A stretch of 64,000 bases of DNA from Herbaspirillum frisingense GSF30 (lineage in GTDB: Bacteria > Pseudomonadota > Gammaproteobacteria > Burkholderiales > Burkholderiaceae_D), in NCBI RefSeq assembly GCF_000300975.2, contig NZ_AEEC02000005.1:124001-188000 (forward strand), in the 5' to 3' direction. Shown one piece after another: positions 18,871 through 26,459 of the stretch. A program made the translations under genes and the position numbers. The notes beneath the pieces are model-generated. The model was not told the origin of the DNA and did not search any database. It saw nothing but the letters and a program-made list of their open reading frames with translations. The first letter of the stretch is position 1; every line of letters begins with the position of its first letter.

Positions 18871-18899
18871 TGTATCAGAGCGTGGTAATGTAACGCCAA
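18871..18899 (-). promoter_or_regulatory. Candidate promoter of the cyo operon
   Basis: Reading leftward, TTGGCG (18894-18899) and GATACA (18871-18876) are separated by 17 bases and lie 20 bases upstream of the cyoA start. Both hexamers match sigma-70 consensus only partly. A neighbouring dyad around GCCAATAAAGTGTGTTGGC could bind a regulator; whether it is RegA is unknown. Confidence 0.4.
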
Positions 18900-19010
18900 T
18901 AAAGTGTGTTGGCGATTGGACGTTTTGTCCCACCCTGTCAGCTGCCACCTGCCAGGATGGGATTAGTAGTACGTACTGCGACTAAACCTCTAACAGTGGG
19001 AGACAAAGCC

Positions 19011-20354
19011 ATGGCAAGCACCAGCATCCACAACAGTCAAGGTTCGGGTGAATTCAGACCGCAATCGGACCAACCTTCCACTTCCCACGACCACGCCAGG
19101 ATCGAACCCGGTGAAATCGCCGTCGGCGTGGTCATCGGACGAGCGTCCGAATACTTCGATTTCTTCGTCTATGCGCTGGCTTCGGTGCTGGTGTTCCCGA
19201 CCCTGTTCTTCCCCAACGATCCGAAACTGGAAGGCACGCTCTACTCCTTCGTGATCTTCTCCTTCGCCTTCCTGGCCCGCCCCATCGGGACCACGATCTT
19301 CATGGCGATTCAAAAGCACTACGGCCGAGAGGTGAAACTGACGCTGGCGTTGTTCATGCTCGGCTTTTCGACTGCGGGCATTGCCTTGTTACCAACTTTT
19401 GATCACATTGGCGTCTGGGCGATCATCTTGCTCTCGCTTTTACGAGTTGGTCAAGGCCTGGCGTTGGGTGGCGCATGGGATGGCCTGCCTTCGTTGCTGG
19501 CGATGAACGCTCCGGAGCACAAGCGTGGCTGGTACGCCGCACTGGGCCAACTGGGCGCGCCGCTGGGCTTCGTCGTGGCAGCCAGCCTGTTCGCCTACAT
19601 GCTCTCCAGCCTGACCACGGCCGATTTCCTCGAATGGGGCTGGCGTTATCCGTTCTACGTCGCCTTCGCCATCAACGTGGTCGCCCTGTTCTCACGCCTG
19701 CGCCTGGTCTCGACGCCGGAATACGCCAAGCTGCTCGATGAACGCGAGCTGGAACCGGCCGGCGTGGTAGAGCTGGCCACCACCCAGGGCCGCAACATCA
19801 TCATCGGCGCCCTGGCCGCGCTGGCCAGCTATGCCCTGTTCCACCTGGTGACGGTGTTTCCGCTGTCGTGGATCAAGCTGTATTCGCTGCGTGAAGCCGC
19901 CGATTTCCTGGTCATCCAGATCTGGGGCGGCCTCATCATGGCGGTGGGCATCGTGGTGTCGGGCCTGGTCGCGGACCGCTTCGGCCGCCGCAACACGCTG
20001 GGCTCCATGGCCTTGCTGATCGCCATCCTCTCCGCCTTCGTCCCGAGCCTGATGAATGGCGGCGAATCGGGCCAGAACACCTTCATCCTGATCGGCTTTG
20101 CCCTGCTGGGCTTGTCCTACGGCCAGGCAGCCGGCGCGGTGACCGCCAACTTCAAGGCCCGCTATCGCTATACCGGCGCGGCCTTGACTTCAGATCTCGC
20201 CTGGCTGGTCGGCGCCGGTTTCGCACCGCTGGTGGCATTGGGATTGTCGGCCCACTTCGGCATGGCCTACGTGAGCTTCTACCTGCTCTCCGGCGCCGTA
20301 GGCTCGCTGGCTGCGCTGAGCCTGAACCGTGCACTTGAAGCCAGGGAGGACTGA
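19011..20354 (+). CDS. MFS metabolite:proton symporter
   Basis: A 447-residue twelve-helix major facilitator protein of the metabolite:H+ symporter type. The family loop between helices 2 and 3 is visible (RPIGTTIFMAIQKHYGREVK) and its repeat in the second half (GLVADRFGRRNTLG). The helix-4 region LRVGQGLALGGAWDG corresponds to RxxQGxxxGGEW. The ATG at 19011 is preceded by GGGAG eight bases upstream; earlier in-frame codons lie in the divergent promoter region. Substrates of this family are organic acids, betaine or sugars acids; which applies is unknown. It stands alone and ends at a strong terminator. Confidence 0.88.
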   Translation: MASTSIHNSQGSGEFRPQSDQPSTSHDHARIEPGEIAVGVVIGRASEYFDFFVYALASVLVFPTLFFPNDPKLEGTLYSFVIFSFAFLARPIGTTIFMAIQKHYGREVKLTLALFMLGFSTAGIALLPTFDHIGVWAIILLSLLRVGQGLALGGAWDGLPSLLAMNAPEHKRGWYAALGQLGAPLGFVVAASLFAYMLSSLTTADFLEWGWRYPFYVAFAINVVALFSRLRLVSTPEYAKLLDERELEPAGVVELATTQGRNIIIGALAALASYALFHLVTVFPLSWIKLYSLREAADFLVIQIWGGLIMAVGIVVSGLVADRFGRRNTLGSMALLIAILSAFVPSLMNGGESGQNTFILIGFALLGLSYGQAAGAVTANFKARYRYTGAALTSDLAWLVGAGFAPLVALGLSAHFGMAYVSFYLLSGAVGSLAALSLNRALEARED

Positions 20355-20392
20355 ACCATAGGACCAGGCCGCAATAGCGGCCCGCCCAAAGA

Positions 20393-20422
20393 AAAACCCG
20401 GAAGCTGCTTCCGGGTTTTTTT
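20393..20422 (+). terminator. Intrinsic terminator after the MFS gene
   Basis: A 12-base perfect inverted repeat (AAAACCCGGAAG, loop CTG, CTTCCGGGTTTT) followed by a T run. Because the left arm is preceded by A residues it can also act leftward for the convergent metalloprotease gene. Confidence 0.92.
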
Positions 20423-20456
20423 ATGGCTGCGCGCCCGAAGGCCGCATGGCAATGCA

Positions 20457-21614
20457 CTATGCCGCCTGCTCCTGCACCGCAGCCATGCCCGCCTTCCGCT
20501 TTCCATTGACGACCTCATGAACGAAGCGCAGCTTTTCCAATACCGGCGTGGTCAGGGTGAAAGGATAGGAATCCGGCATCCCGATGCTGCGGTTCAGACT
20601 GTTGAGCACATAGGTCAGCGCAAACCACTCCCGCGCCAGTTCGTCGAACGAGCCCGCCGCCACTGGTGGCGCCTTGATCACCAGCTTCTGCTCGCCCTCA
20701 TGACGCGGCCGCAGCTGCACGCCGCAGGCATAGGCCGTCTCCAGGGTATCGAACATGTGGAGATAATGCGCCCAGGTCTCCGCCCAGTCCTCCCAGGGAT
20801 GGCTGCTGGCGTAGGCGCTGACGAAATGTTGATCCCAGTCCGCGCGCGGACCGTTCTCGTAATGCGTTTTCAGCGCCTCGCCATAGTCTTGACGCTCGTC
20901 ACCGAACAGCTCCCGGAACGGCGCCAACCACTCCGTGGGCGCAACCAGCCGGTCGAAATAATAATGACCACTCTCATGCCGGAAATGCCCCAGCAGCGTG
21001 CGGTAAGGCTCGGCCATCTGCTCCCGCGCCTGCTCCCGATAGGCGGGATCGGCCTCGGCGATGTTGATGGTGATGACACCGTCGGCATGCCCCGTCAGCA
21101 CCCGTTCACCATGCGGCAGATCCTGCATGAACTCGAAGGCCAGCCCGGCCTCTTCATCCTCCATCTTCGGCACCGGCTGCAACTGCAAGGTCCACAGCGA
21201 ATGCAGCAGGCGCCGCTTGGCCGTTTCCAGGCGACTCCAGAGCACGCGATTATTGCCCTCCTCCAGATTGGGGATCACCCGCGTCAGACGGCATGAGGCG
21301 CACAGCTCATGAGGCTCACGCTCGTCCAGCATCCAGTTGCAGATGTTTTCACGCCAGTAGTTCAGGCACTGCTTGAAGACCCGCCCTTCGTTCTCCGGCC
21401 TGACGCTGCGCCAGCGCCCGGGGCCAGGTTCGGCCACCGCCTCCGCTGCCTCCGCTGCCACCTCACCATCCACCGGCTGTACCGGCTCCAGCGGCGAAAA
21501 GCTGGCAATGGCCTGCAATTGCGGCTGATAACCCAGCATCCAGCCGCAATTCCCGCAGACCGTGTTCTCAAAAAAGACCTGCATTCCACAATTGTCGCAA
21601 TGAAAGGTTTTCAC
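20457..21614 (-). CDS. Zinc-ribbon putative zinc metallopeptidase
   Basis: A 385-residue protein with an N-terminal zinc ribbon (FHCDNCGMQVFFENTVCGNC, four cysteines) and a later CASC pair, followed by a metalloprotease-like domain containing the HExxH-type motif HESGHYYFD near residue 240 and WAHYLHMFDTLE downstream. This matches the uncharacterised 'zinc-ribbon plus putative zinc-binding metallopeptidase' family (Pfam Peptidase_Mx-like). The start is taken as GTG at 21614, since AGGGGAG lies just upstream and family members begin MK-FHC; an ATG eight codons earlier (21638) is possible. No signal peptide, so cytoplasmic. Substrate unknown. Confidence 0.85.
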   Translation of the reverse strand: MKTFHCDNCGMQVFFENTVCGNCGWMLGYQPQLQAIASFSPLEPVQPVDGEVAAEAAEAVAEPGPGRWRSVRPENEGRVFKQCLNYWRENICNWMLDEREPHELCASCRLTRVIPNLEEGNNRVLWSRLETAKRRLLHSLWTLQLQPVPKMEDEEAGLAFEFMQDLPHGERVLTGHADGVITINIAEADPAYREQAREQMAEPYRTLLGHFRHESGHYYFDRLVAPTEWLAPFRELFGDERQDYGEALKTHYENGPRADWDQHFVSAYASSHPWEDWAETWAHYLHMFDTLETAYACGVQLRPRHEGEQKLVIKAPPVAAGSFDELAREWFALTYVLNSLNRSIGMPDSYPFTLTTPVLEKLRFVHEVVNGKRKAGMAAVQEQAA

Positions 21615-21776
21615 CGGTGCTCCCCTGTTATTGGTCATGGCCACGACCGCACTGGTCGCGGTGGTCAGGCGTTTGAAGGACAATTCGCCGATACGTTCCT
21701 GCAGCTTAAATGTTTGCCAAGTGCAGGCTTCTTCAGCGATGCTATCCACCTTTTCCACGCAGACCGGAGCCCCGTC

Positions 21777-22073
21777 ATGCTTTACCTGCTCAGCTATGAA
21801 TTCGTCGGCGACTACCTGGAACGCCGTACCGCCCTGCGCCCCGCCCACCTGGAGCTATGCCGGCAAGCCGTGGCCCGCGGCGAAATGCTGGCCGGCGGCG
21901 CTGTCGGCAATCCCCCGTCCAGCGGCCTGTTGCTGTTCCAGGGTGCGGCCCGACATGCCGAAAACTTTGCCGCCGCCGATCCCTATGTCACCCAGGGTCT
22001 GGTCACGCGCTGGCAAGTGCAACCGTGGACGGTGGTGGTCGGCATCCCGGAACTGGTGCCGGACCCGCTATAA
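21777..22073 (+). CDS. YciI-like protein
   Basis: A 98-residue single-domain protein of the YCII-related family (dimeric alpha+beta barrel). Seen: LYLLSYEFVGDYLERRTALRPAH, with the family's conserved histidine in RPAHL, GEMLAGGAVGNP and AADPYVTQGLV, which corresponds to the FxxxDPy motif. The ATG at 21777 has GGAG ten bases upstream. Family function is poorly defined; some members are enzyme domains. It is a monocistronic gene divergent from the metallopeptidase. Confidence 0.85.
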   Translation: MLYLLSYEFVGDYLERRTALRPAHLELCRQAVARGEMLAGGAVGNPPSSGLLLFQGAARHAENFAAADPYVTQGLVTRWQVQPWTVVVGIPELVPDPL

Positions 22074-22126
22074 GGCCCGGATTGAGCGATAAGGATCGCG
22101 AAACATCAACCCCGATAGACATTATG

Positions 22127-22155
22127 TTGTCGATCTGACGCAAACTTGTTACCAT
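22127..22155 (+). promoter_or_regulatory. Promoter driving the fluoride riboswitch leader
   Basis: TTGTCG (22127-22132) and TACCAT (22150-22155) are separated by exactly 17 bases. Transcription would begin near 22162, immediately before the first base of the riboswitch aptamer, which supports the call. Confidence 0.6.
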
Positions 22156-22163
22156 CGGCGTCA

Positions 22164-22225
22164 AGGAGATGGCATTCCTCCTCAAACCGCCACCAACATC
22201 ATGTTGGGGCTGATGATGCCTACAG
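22164..22225 (+). promoter_or_regulatory. Fluoride riboswitch (crcB motif)
   Basis: The segment matches the fluoride aptamer in order: P1 arm AGGAG, the conserved ATGGCATT, P1 partner CTCCT, TCAAAC, a P2 stem beginning CGCC and extended by the perfect repeat CCAACATCATGTTGG, then GGCTGATGATGCCTACAG. The long-range pseudoknot pairs GGCAT (22171-22175) with ATGCC (22216-22220), as in the Thermotoga petrophila aptamer. It lies about 100 bases upstream of the CLC-F-like gene, the usual partner, so fluoride binding should raise expression of that exporter. Confidence 0.92.
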
Positions 22226-22251
22226 TGACCTGGCGACCCAGGGCTGTAGGC
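22218..22251 (+). promoter_or_regulatory. Alternative hairpin of the riboswitch expression platform
   Basis: GCCTACAG (22218-22225) is perfectly complementary to CTGTAGGC (22244-22251), with CCTGG/CCAGG pairing inside. The left arm overlaps the aptamer's pseudoknot and 3' end, so aptamer and hairpin exclude each other. No T run follows; control may be Rho-dependent or act in another way. Confidence 0.7.
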
Positions 22252-22321
22252 GCGCACCTTCATCTTTCATGCGCTTCCTGCGCTCCGTGTTTCCAGGCTG
22301 GTTCACTATAATCCTGGCAAC

Positions 22322-23626
22322 ATGAAACATTACAAATACCCCGAACAGCTCTATCTGCTGCCCTACATCGTCAAATGGTGCCTGATCGCCTGCCTGATCG
22401 CCGTACTGGCAGGCTCGGCCTCCGCCTTTTTCCTGTTCTCGCTGGAGTACGCCACGCAATGGCGCCAGGGTCATCCCTGGATCATCTGGCTGCTGCCCCT
22501 GGGTGGCTTTATCGTGGGCTGGCTCTATCTGCACACCGGCAAGCCGGTCGAAGCCGGCAACAACCTGCTCATCGATGAAATCCACGACCCCAAGAAGGTG
22601 ATCCCCCTGCGCATGGCGCCACTGGTGTTGTTCGGCACCGTGATGTCGCACCTCTTCGGCGCCTCCGTCGGGCGCGAAGGAACCGCCGTGCAGATGGGTG
22701 GCGCGCTGGCCGACCAGCTCACCCACCTGCTGCGCCTGCGCACCGAAGATCGCCGTATCCTGCTCATGGCCGGCATCAGCGCCGGCTTCGCTTCCGTCTT
22801 CGGCACCCCGATGGCCGGCGCTATCTTCGGGCTGGAAGTGCTGGCCATCGGCCGCATGCGTTATGACGCCATCCTGCCCTGCTTCATCGCCGCCATCGCC
22901 GCCGACCAGGTCGGCCTGGCCTGGGGCGTGCATCACACCCACTACCTCATGAGCGGCAGCGCCCCCGTCGCCTTATGGAGCGTGGCCGCCGTGATCGCTG
23001 CTGGCGTGGTGTTCGGCCTGATCGGTATGGTCTTTGCCAACAGCACGCATCGCCTGTCAGCCTTCATGAAAAGCCGCATCGCCTATGCGCCGCTGCGCCC
23101 CTTCGTCGGTGGGCTGATCGTGGCGCTCGGGGTATGGGCCATCGGCACCGATCGCTACATCGGCCTGGGCATTCCGGTGATCGTGGAAGCCTTCCAGCAG
23201 CCGCTGGCACCCTGGGATTTCCTGGGCAAGATGGTCTTCACCGTCACCTCGCTGGGCACAGGCTTCAAGGGCGGCGAAGTCACGCCCCTGTTCTACATCG
23301 GCGCCACCCTCGGCAATGCCCTGGCACCGCTGCTGCACCTGCCCTTCTCGATGCTGGCCGGCATCGGCTTCGTGGCCGTCTTCGCCGGTGCGGCCAATAC
23401 GCCGATTGCCTCCACCATCATGGCCATCGAATTGTTCGGCCCGGAAATCGGCCCGTTTGCAGCGCTGGCCTGCGTGGTCGCTTACCTGTTTTCCGGCCAT
23501 ACCGGCATCTACCACGCGCAACGGGTGGGCTGGGCCAAGCATGGCCTGCTGCCCAGGGGATTGAAGATCGGAGAAGTCAGGGCCTACAAGGCGAAGAAAT
23601 CGGCTGAGCCGACCAACGAAGGCTGA
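22322..23626 (+). CDS. CLC-type fluoride/proton antiporter
   Basis: A 434-residue CLC-family membrane protein with about ten helices and no C-terminal CBS domains. The gating-glutamate motif is GREGT (Glu119). The region that in chloride CLCs carries GSGIP with its chloride-coordinating serine reads instead EAGNNLLIDEIHDP, as in the CLC-F clade; TSLGTGFKGGEVTPLFYIG and GIPVIVEAF follow. Together with the fluoride riboswitch upstream this identifies an F-/H+ antiporter that expels fluoride rather than a chloride channel. ATG at 22322 has no strong ribosome binding site. A GGGGGCA/TGCCCCC hairpin lies at 23656-23680 after the gene. Confidence 0.9.
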   Translation: MKHYKYPEQLYLLPYIVKWCLIACLIAVLAGSASAFFLFSLEYATQWRQGHPWIIWLLPLGGFIVGWLYLHTGKPVEAGNNLLIDEIHDPKKVIPLRMAPLVLFGTVMSHLFGASVGREGTAVQMGGALADQLTHLLRLRTEDRRILLMAGISAGFASVFGTPMAGAIFGLEVLAIGRMRYDAILPCFIAAIAADQVGLAWGVHHTHYLMSGSAPVALWSVAAVIAAGVVFGLIGMVFANSTHRLSAFMKSRIAYAPLRPFVGGLIVALGVWAIGTDRYIGLGIPVIVEAFQQPLAPWDFLGKMVFTVTSLGTGFKGGEVTPLFYIGATLGNALAPLLHLPFSMLAGIGFVAVFAGAANTPIASTIMAIELFGPEIGPFAALACVVAYLFSGHTGIYHAQRVGWAKHGLLPRGLKIGEVRAYKAKKSAEPTNEG

Positions 23627-23691
23627 TCGGCGAGACTGCATTGCAGGTATTGGTGAGGGGGCAACGGAGTGCTGCCCCCTTGGATGCGGCG

Positions 23692-23997
23692 TTACAGCGG
23701 CTTCACCGTATTGGCCACGTCGATATCTTCTTCAGCGACCCTGGCCAGCATCTTGCTGGCGGTGATCGCCAGACGCAGCAGAGTCCCCCGGTCTACTTCC
23801 GACAATAGCGGACGCTCGTCGACTGCCTCGATTTCGCTGTATTCGATCAGGGACAGCAACGTGGCGACACCTGTGCCGACATCCTGAGCGTATTCAGCAA
23901 GAACCTTCTTGCGGGACGGTGGAACCTCGGCGTTGTGCCAGGAAAAAGGCTGAAAAGAGGGAGATTGGGATAACGCGGGCGAGTGAGGATTAAGCAT
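23692..23997 (-). CDS. Small hypothetical protein
   Basis: A 101-residue protein not recognised. The N-terminal third is Ser/Pro-rich (PHSPALSQSPSFQPF); the rest is helical, with VLAEYAQDVGTGVATLLSLIEYSEIEAVDERPLLS and LAITASKMLARVAEEDIDVANT. No signal or membrane segment. AGGAGG four bases before the ATG at 23997 supports translation. The composition resembles small regulatory or DUF3077/DUF6124-type proteins of proteobacteria, an impression only. Confidence 0.6.
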   Translation of the reverse strand: MLNPHSPALSQSPSFQPFSWHNAEVPPSRKKVLAEYAQDVGTGVATLLSLIEYSEIEAVDERPLLSEVDRGTLLRLAITASKMLARVAEEDIDVANTVKPL

Positions 23998-24297
23998 ATT
24001 GCCTCCTGGGGTGACGGGTATCACCCACCATTCCATCGCCAAATGGAGGTGGCGGGCACAAGACAAGGTTGGCGAACCGGCACACCCGCGCCGCCGGCAT
24101 ACCCGAAGGTATCCCTGCCAAGGCCCGCCATGGTAAGGACGTGCTCAGGCATCGGACGTAAAAAAGCCGCCAAAAAGAGGCGGACGTCCGCGCTAGGTGT
24201 ATTCGAGTCGCCAAACTCGATCCCATATTTTTTTGATGGGATGAGGGAGACTAGCAAGCATAAGAAGGTAACGTCAAGGCACAGCTGCAATTGCCGC
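23998..24297. other. Intergenic region with hairpins
   Basis: No gene is supported in these 300 bases. It holds the terminator at 24159-24189 and two further small dyads: CGAGT/ACTCG near 24203-24219 and ATCCCAT/ATGGGAT around an A/T-rich loop near 24220-24242. Their function is not evident. Confidence 0.5.
24159..24189 (-). terminator. Leftward intrinsic terminator of the XRE gene
   Basis: Read leftward: CCGCC, loop TCTTTTT, GGCGG followed by CTTTTTTA. A further outer dyad CGGACGT/ACGTCCG surrounds it. It lies about 110 bases beyond the XRE-gene stop. Confidence 0.65.
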
Positions 24298-24576
24298 TCA
24301 GAACTGCAATTGCTCCTTCGTGATACCCAAGGCCGCCGCAATCCTTGAAATCGTGGATGTTCTCGGCCTCAGGGTCTTCTCATATTTTGCATAGAGCGCC
24401 TGGCTAATCCCGAGGCGTTGCGCGACGACCGCCTGTGTCAGCCCCAGATGCTCGCGCCATGCCTGTATCGGCGTCAAGCCGTCCATGGTCGCACCCACTA
24501 CTTCATTGGGAATCCGATTACCCTCCCCGCCGTAACGTGGAGTCCGGATCATTTGAATGTAGTTAGCGCCCTTCAT
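24298..24576 (-). CDS. XRE-family antitoxin-like regulator
   Basis: A 92-residue protein with a short N-terminal part (IPNEVVGATMDG) resembling the dimerisation segment of antitoxins, followed by a helix-turn-helix of the Xre/Cro type (TPIQAWREHLGLTQAVVAQRLGIS, then ALYAKYEKTLRPRTSTISRIAAALGI). This architecture is common for the antitoxin of HTH-type toxin-antitoxin pairs, but no RelE/HigB-like toxin is found beside it, so it is a solo regulator or a remnant. The ATG at 24576 is an assumption; an MKGANYIQM start resembles relatives. Confidence 0.75.
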   Translation of the reverse strand: MKGANYIQMIRTPRYGGEGNRIPNEVVGATMDGLTPIQAWREHLGLTQAVVAQRLGISQALYAKYEKTLRPRTSTISRIAAALGITKEQLQF

Positions 24577-24849
24577 CTCGCCTCGTCATGTTCTGGAAAG
24601 TTGTCTCATCAAGGCCAAATATAGCCACGCCGCGACTTCTGGGCAGATAAAGCTGACTTCAGGAAGAAATTCTCGTCACTTCCACTACTGAGCAATTGAA
24701 CATCCCACCCGGTGAAACACCTTCCGGTTAAAAACATTCACCAGCAATCCCACGCAGAACGCAGGATAATTCACCACACCAGCCGCCTACGAACCGGCTA
24801 TCCGACGGCCCACCAAAGCCGCGCCCTGACACCTTACCCAGGAGACCGC

Positions 24850-25716
24850 ATGCCCACCCCGCAAGCCTTCGCCCGTACCGTCCGCCATCCCGGCCCGCCT
24901 GAACCCGAACGCATCGTCAGCCTGGAAGGCCAGGCCATGCAGCTTGATTTCACCCTGGAGGCGGGCCTGAGCCTGCGCGACGCGATCAGCATCCCGCTCT
25001 CGCGCGCCGGGCTCGATGGCGGTACCGTGCGCTTTTCCAATCTGAAGATCGCCGCGCTGCACTTCCTCATGCCCGCGCTGGCGGTGGATGACCAGCATGC
25101 CGCCTTCTACAGCGCGCCGCATGCGATGGAAGAAGGCACCGTCATCGAATACGCCTGCGCCACCTATGGGCGCAAGGACGGCGAGCCCTTCGTGCATTGC
25201 CACGCCATCTGGCGTGGTCGCGACGGCCAGCGTCAGGGCGGCCACCTGATGATGGAAAAGACCATCGTCGGCCAAGCCGCACCGGCCCAGGCCTGGGGTT
25301 TGCACGACGCCACCATGGCCACGCGCTACGATCCGGAAACCAATTTCACCCTCTTCTACCCCACCCGCCTATCGGACCAGGCCGTCGTCGCCACCGGCAA
25401 GCGCGTGGTGCTGGCCCGCATCCGGCCCGACCAGGACCTGACCCTGGCCGTCGAGCAGGCCTGCGCCGCCCACGACATGCGCAACGCCATCGTGCGCGGT
25501 AGCGTGGGCAGCATCATCGGCGCCGAGTTCGAGGACGGCCGCGTACTGGATGACCGCGCCACGGAAATCCTGATCCGTGCCGGGGAAGTGCGGGATGGCA
25601 TCGGCCGCCTGGATATCGGCCTGGTCAATCCGCAAGGCCAGGTCTGTGAAGGGGTGCTGGCGCGGGGCTGCAATCCGGTGCTGATCTGCTTTGAGCTGGT
25701 GCTGGAAGAGCAGTGA
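24850..25716 (+). CDS. DUF296 (PPC/PCC-domain) protein
   Basis: A 288-residue soluble protein. Two halves each resemble the 'plants and prokaryotes conserved' domain: the first has LEAGLSLRDAISIPLSRAGLDGGTVRFSNLKI, the second VLARIRPDQDLTLAVEQACAAHDMRNAIVRGSVGSIIGAEF, typical of DUF296. A histidine- and cysteine-containing segment (GEPFVHCHAIWRG, GGHLMME) could bind metal. The ATG at 24850 has GGAG nine bases upstream. The function is unknown in bacteria; no operon partner. The 273 bases before it (24577-24849) show no gene. Confidence 0.8.
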   Translation: MPTPQAFARTVRHPGPPEPERIVSLEGQAMQLDFTLEAGLSLRDAISIPLSRAGLDGGTVRFSNLKIAALHFLMPALAVDDQHAAFYSAPHAMEEGTVIEYACATYGRKDGEPFVHCHAIWRGRDGQRQGGHLMMEKTIVGQAAPAQAWGLHDATMATRYDPETNFTLFYPTRLSDQAVVATGKRVVLARIRPDQDLTLAVEQACAAHDMRNAIVRGSVGSIIGAEFEDGRVLDDRATEILIRAGEVRDGIGRLDIGLVNPQGQVCEGVLARGCNPVLICFELVLEEQ

Positions 25717-25770
25717 AACTACACGAGCAGTGAAGGCAGACGCGGTCGCGCCATCAATCACCGACCATGG

Positions 25771-26052
25771 TCATTGGTGTTGTGTCAGCCATTCGCGCAG
25801 GGCACCGTTCATGCGGCTTTGCCAACCATCGCCGCCGCGCTTGAAGGCTTCGACGATATCGACGTCGAAACGCATTGTGACCTGCACCTTGGAGCCGCTA
25901 CCTGCGGGTCTGCCGCGTCCCCGTGCAGGCCGCAACGCAGCCAGTTGGGCCGGACTCAACGGCTGTGCATCGGGATCGGACAGCGCCGCAGCGGTGATCT
26001 GCGCGTCTTCCGCGGGGGTGGGCAGGATGGTGCCCTGTTTAAGCTTCGGCAT
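25771..26052 (-). CDS. brnA: BrnA antitoxin
   Basis: A 93-residue BrnA-type antitoxin with a C-terminal ribbon-helix-helix domain (KVQVTMRFDVDIVEAFKRGGDGWQSRMNGALREWL). It neutralises BrnT and represses the operon. The ATG at 26052 lies inside the 3' end of brnT (14-base overlap), the standard arrangement; longer upstream frames lie within brnT. A basic/Gly-rich linker (RGRGRPAGSGSK) precedes the DNA-binding part. Confidence 0.92.
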   Translation of the reverse strand: MPKLKQGTILPTPAEDAQITAAALSDPDAQPLSPAQLAALRPARGRGRPAGSGSKVQVTMRFDVDIVEAFKRGGDGWQSRMNGALREWLTQHQ

Positions 26053-26305
26053 ATCGATCAATCTCCCTTTTGTTCGCTTTGCGCAGACTGATGATCCTCC
26101 TGGCAAACGCGCGTTGCACATAGACCACCACATGAAGTCGCAGACCGATGTAGGCGATCGCGATTTCCCGCTGTTCGCCGTAGTCGATTCTGTCATCAAG
26201 CGTGATCAAGGCGCTCTCCCATTCGATAGCCGCGGCTTTTGCGAGCGAAACGCCATGTTTGTGTTTGTTGATGGCGTCTTTATGGGGATCGAACAGGATT
26301 TCCAT
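26039..26305 (-). CDS. brnT: BrnT ribonuclease toxin
   Basis: An 88-residue BrnT-type toxin of the RelE-like fold, a ribosome-independent ribonuclease that stops translation. Typical pattern: ILFDPHKDAINKHKHGVSLAKA, then DDRIDYGEQREIAIAYIG, and RIISLRKANKREIDRYAE, the conserved C-terminal RISARKA-type stretch. Gene order toxin-first is normal for this family. The ATG at 26305 is only about one base from the inferred transcription start, so it may be translated from a leaderless message. Confidence 0.93.
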   Translation of the reverse strand: MEILFDPHKDAINKHKHGVSLAKAAAIEWESALITLDDRIDYGEQREIAIAYIGLRLHVVVYVQRAFARRIISLRKANKREIDRYAEA

Positions 26306-26311
26306 TAATTA

Positions 26312-26365
26312 TTGTAGTTACATTTAATCAGCTTTTACAAGGATTATTTGTAGCTATATTTAATC
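26312..26365 (-). promoter_or_regulatory. brnTA promoter with two 18-bp operator repeats
   Basis: TTGTAGTTACATTTAATC (26312-26329) recurs as TTGTAGCTATATTTAATC (26348-26365), 16 of 18 identical and 36 bases apart. Read leftward, TTGTAA (26335-26340) and TACAAT (26311-26316) form a promoter with an 18-base spacer. One repeat covers the -10, the other lies upstream of the -35, fitting autorepression by BrnA or BrnTA. Confidence 0.65.
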
Positions 26366-26380
26366 GGAACCGGGTCTGAC

Positions 26381-26420
26381 AAAAACAATTCGGCCTGCAT
26401 TGCAGGCCGAATTGTTTTTT
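26381..26420 (-). terminator. Bidirectional terminator after the CheY gene
   Basis: A perfect long inverted repeat, arms AAAAACAATTCGGCCTGCA and its complement ending TTGTTTTT, with T runs in both directions. It lies 40 bases beyond the cheY stop and isolates the chemosensory operon from brnTA. Confidence 0.92.
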
Positions 26421-26459
26421 GGTGTTTCGCGGGAGGACTTCAGCGATGCAGGAACAAGC

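Noticed and set aside
24021-24341. Leftward frame of 106 codons and another of 78 codons (23990-24226) between the small hypothetical gene and the XRE gene.
   Set aside because: They cross the terminator hairpin, have no ribosome binding site and show no coding character.
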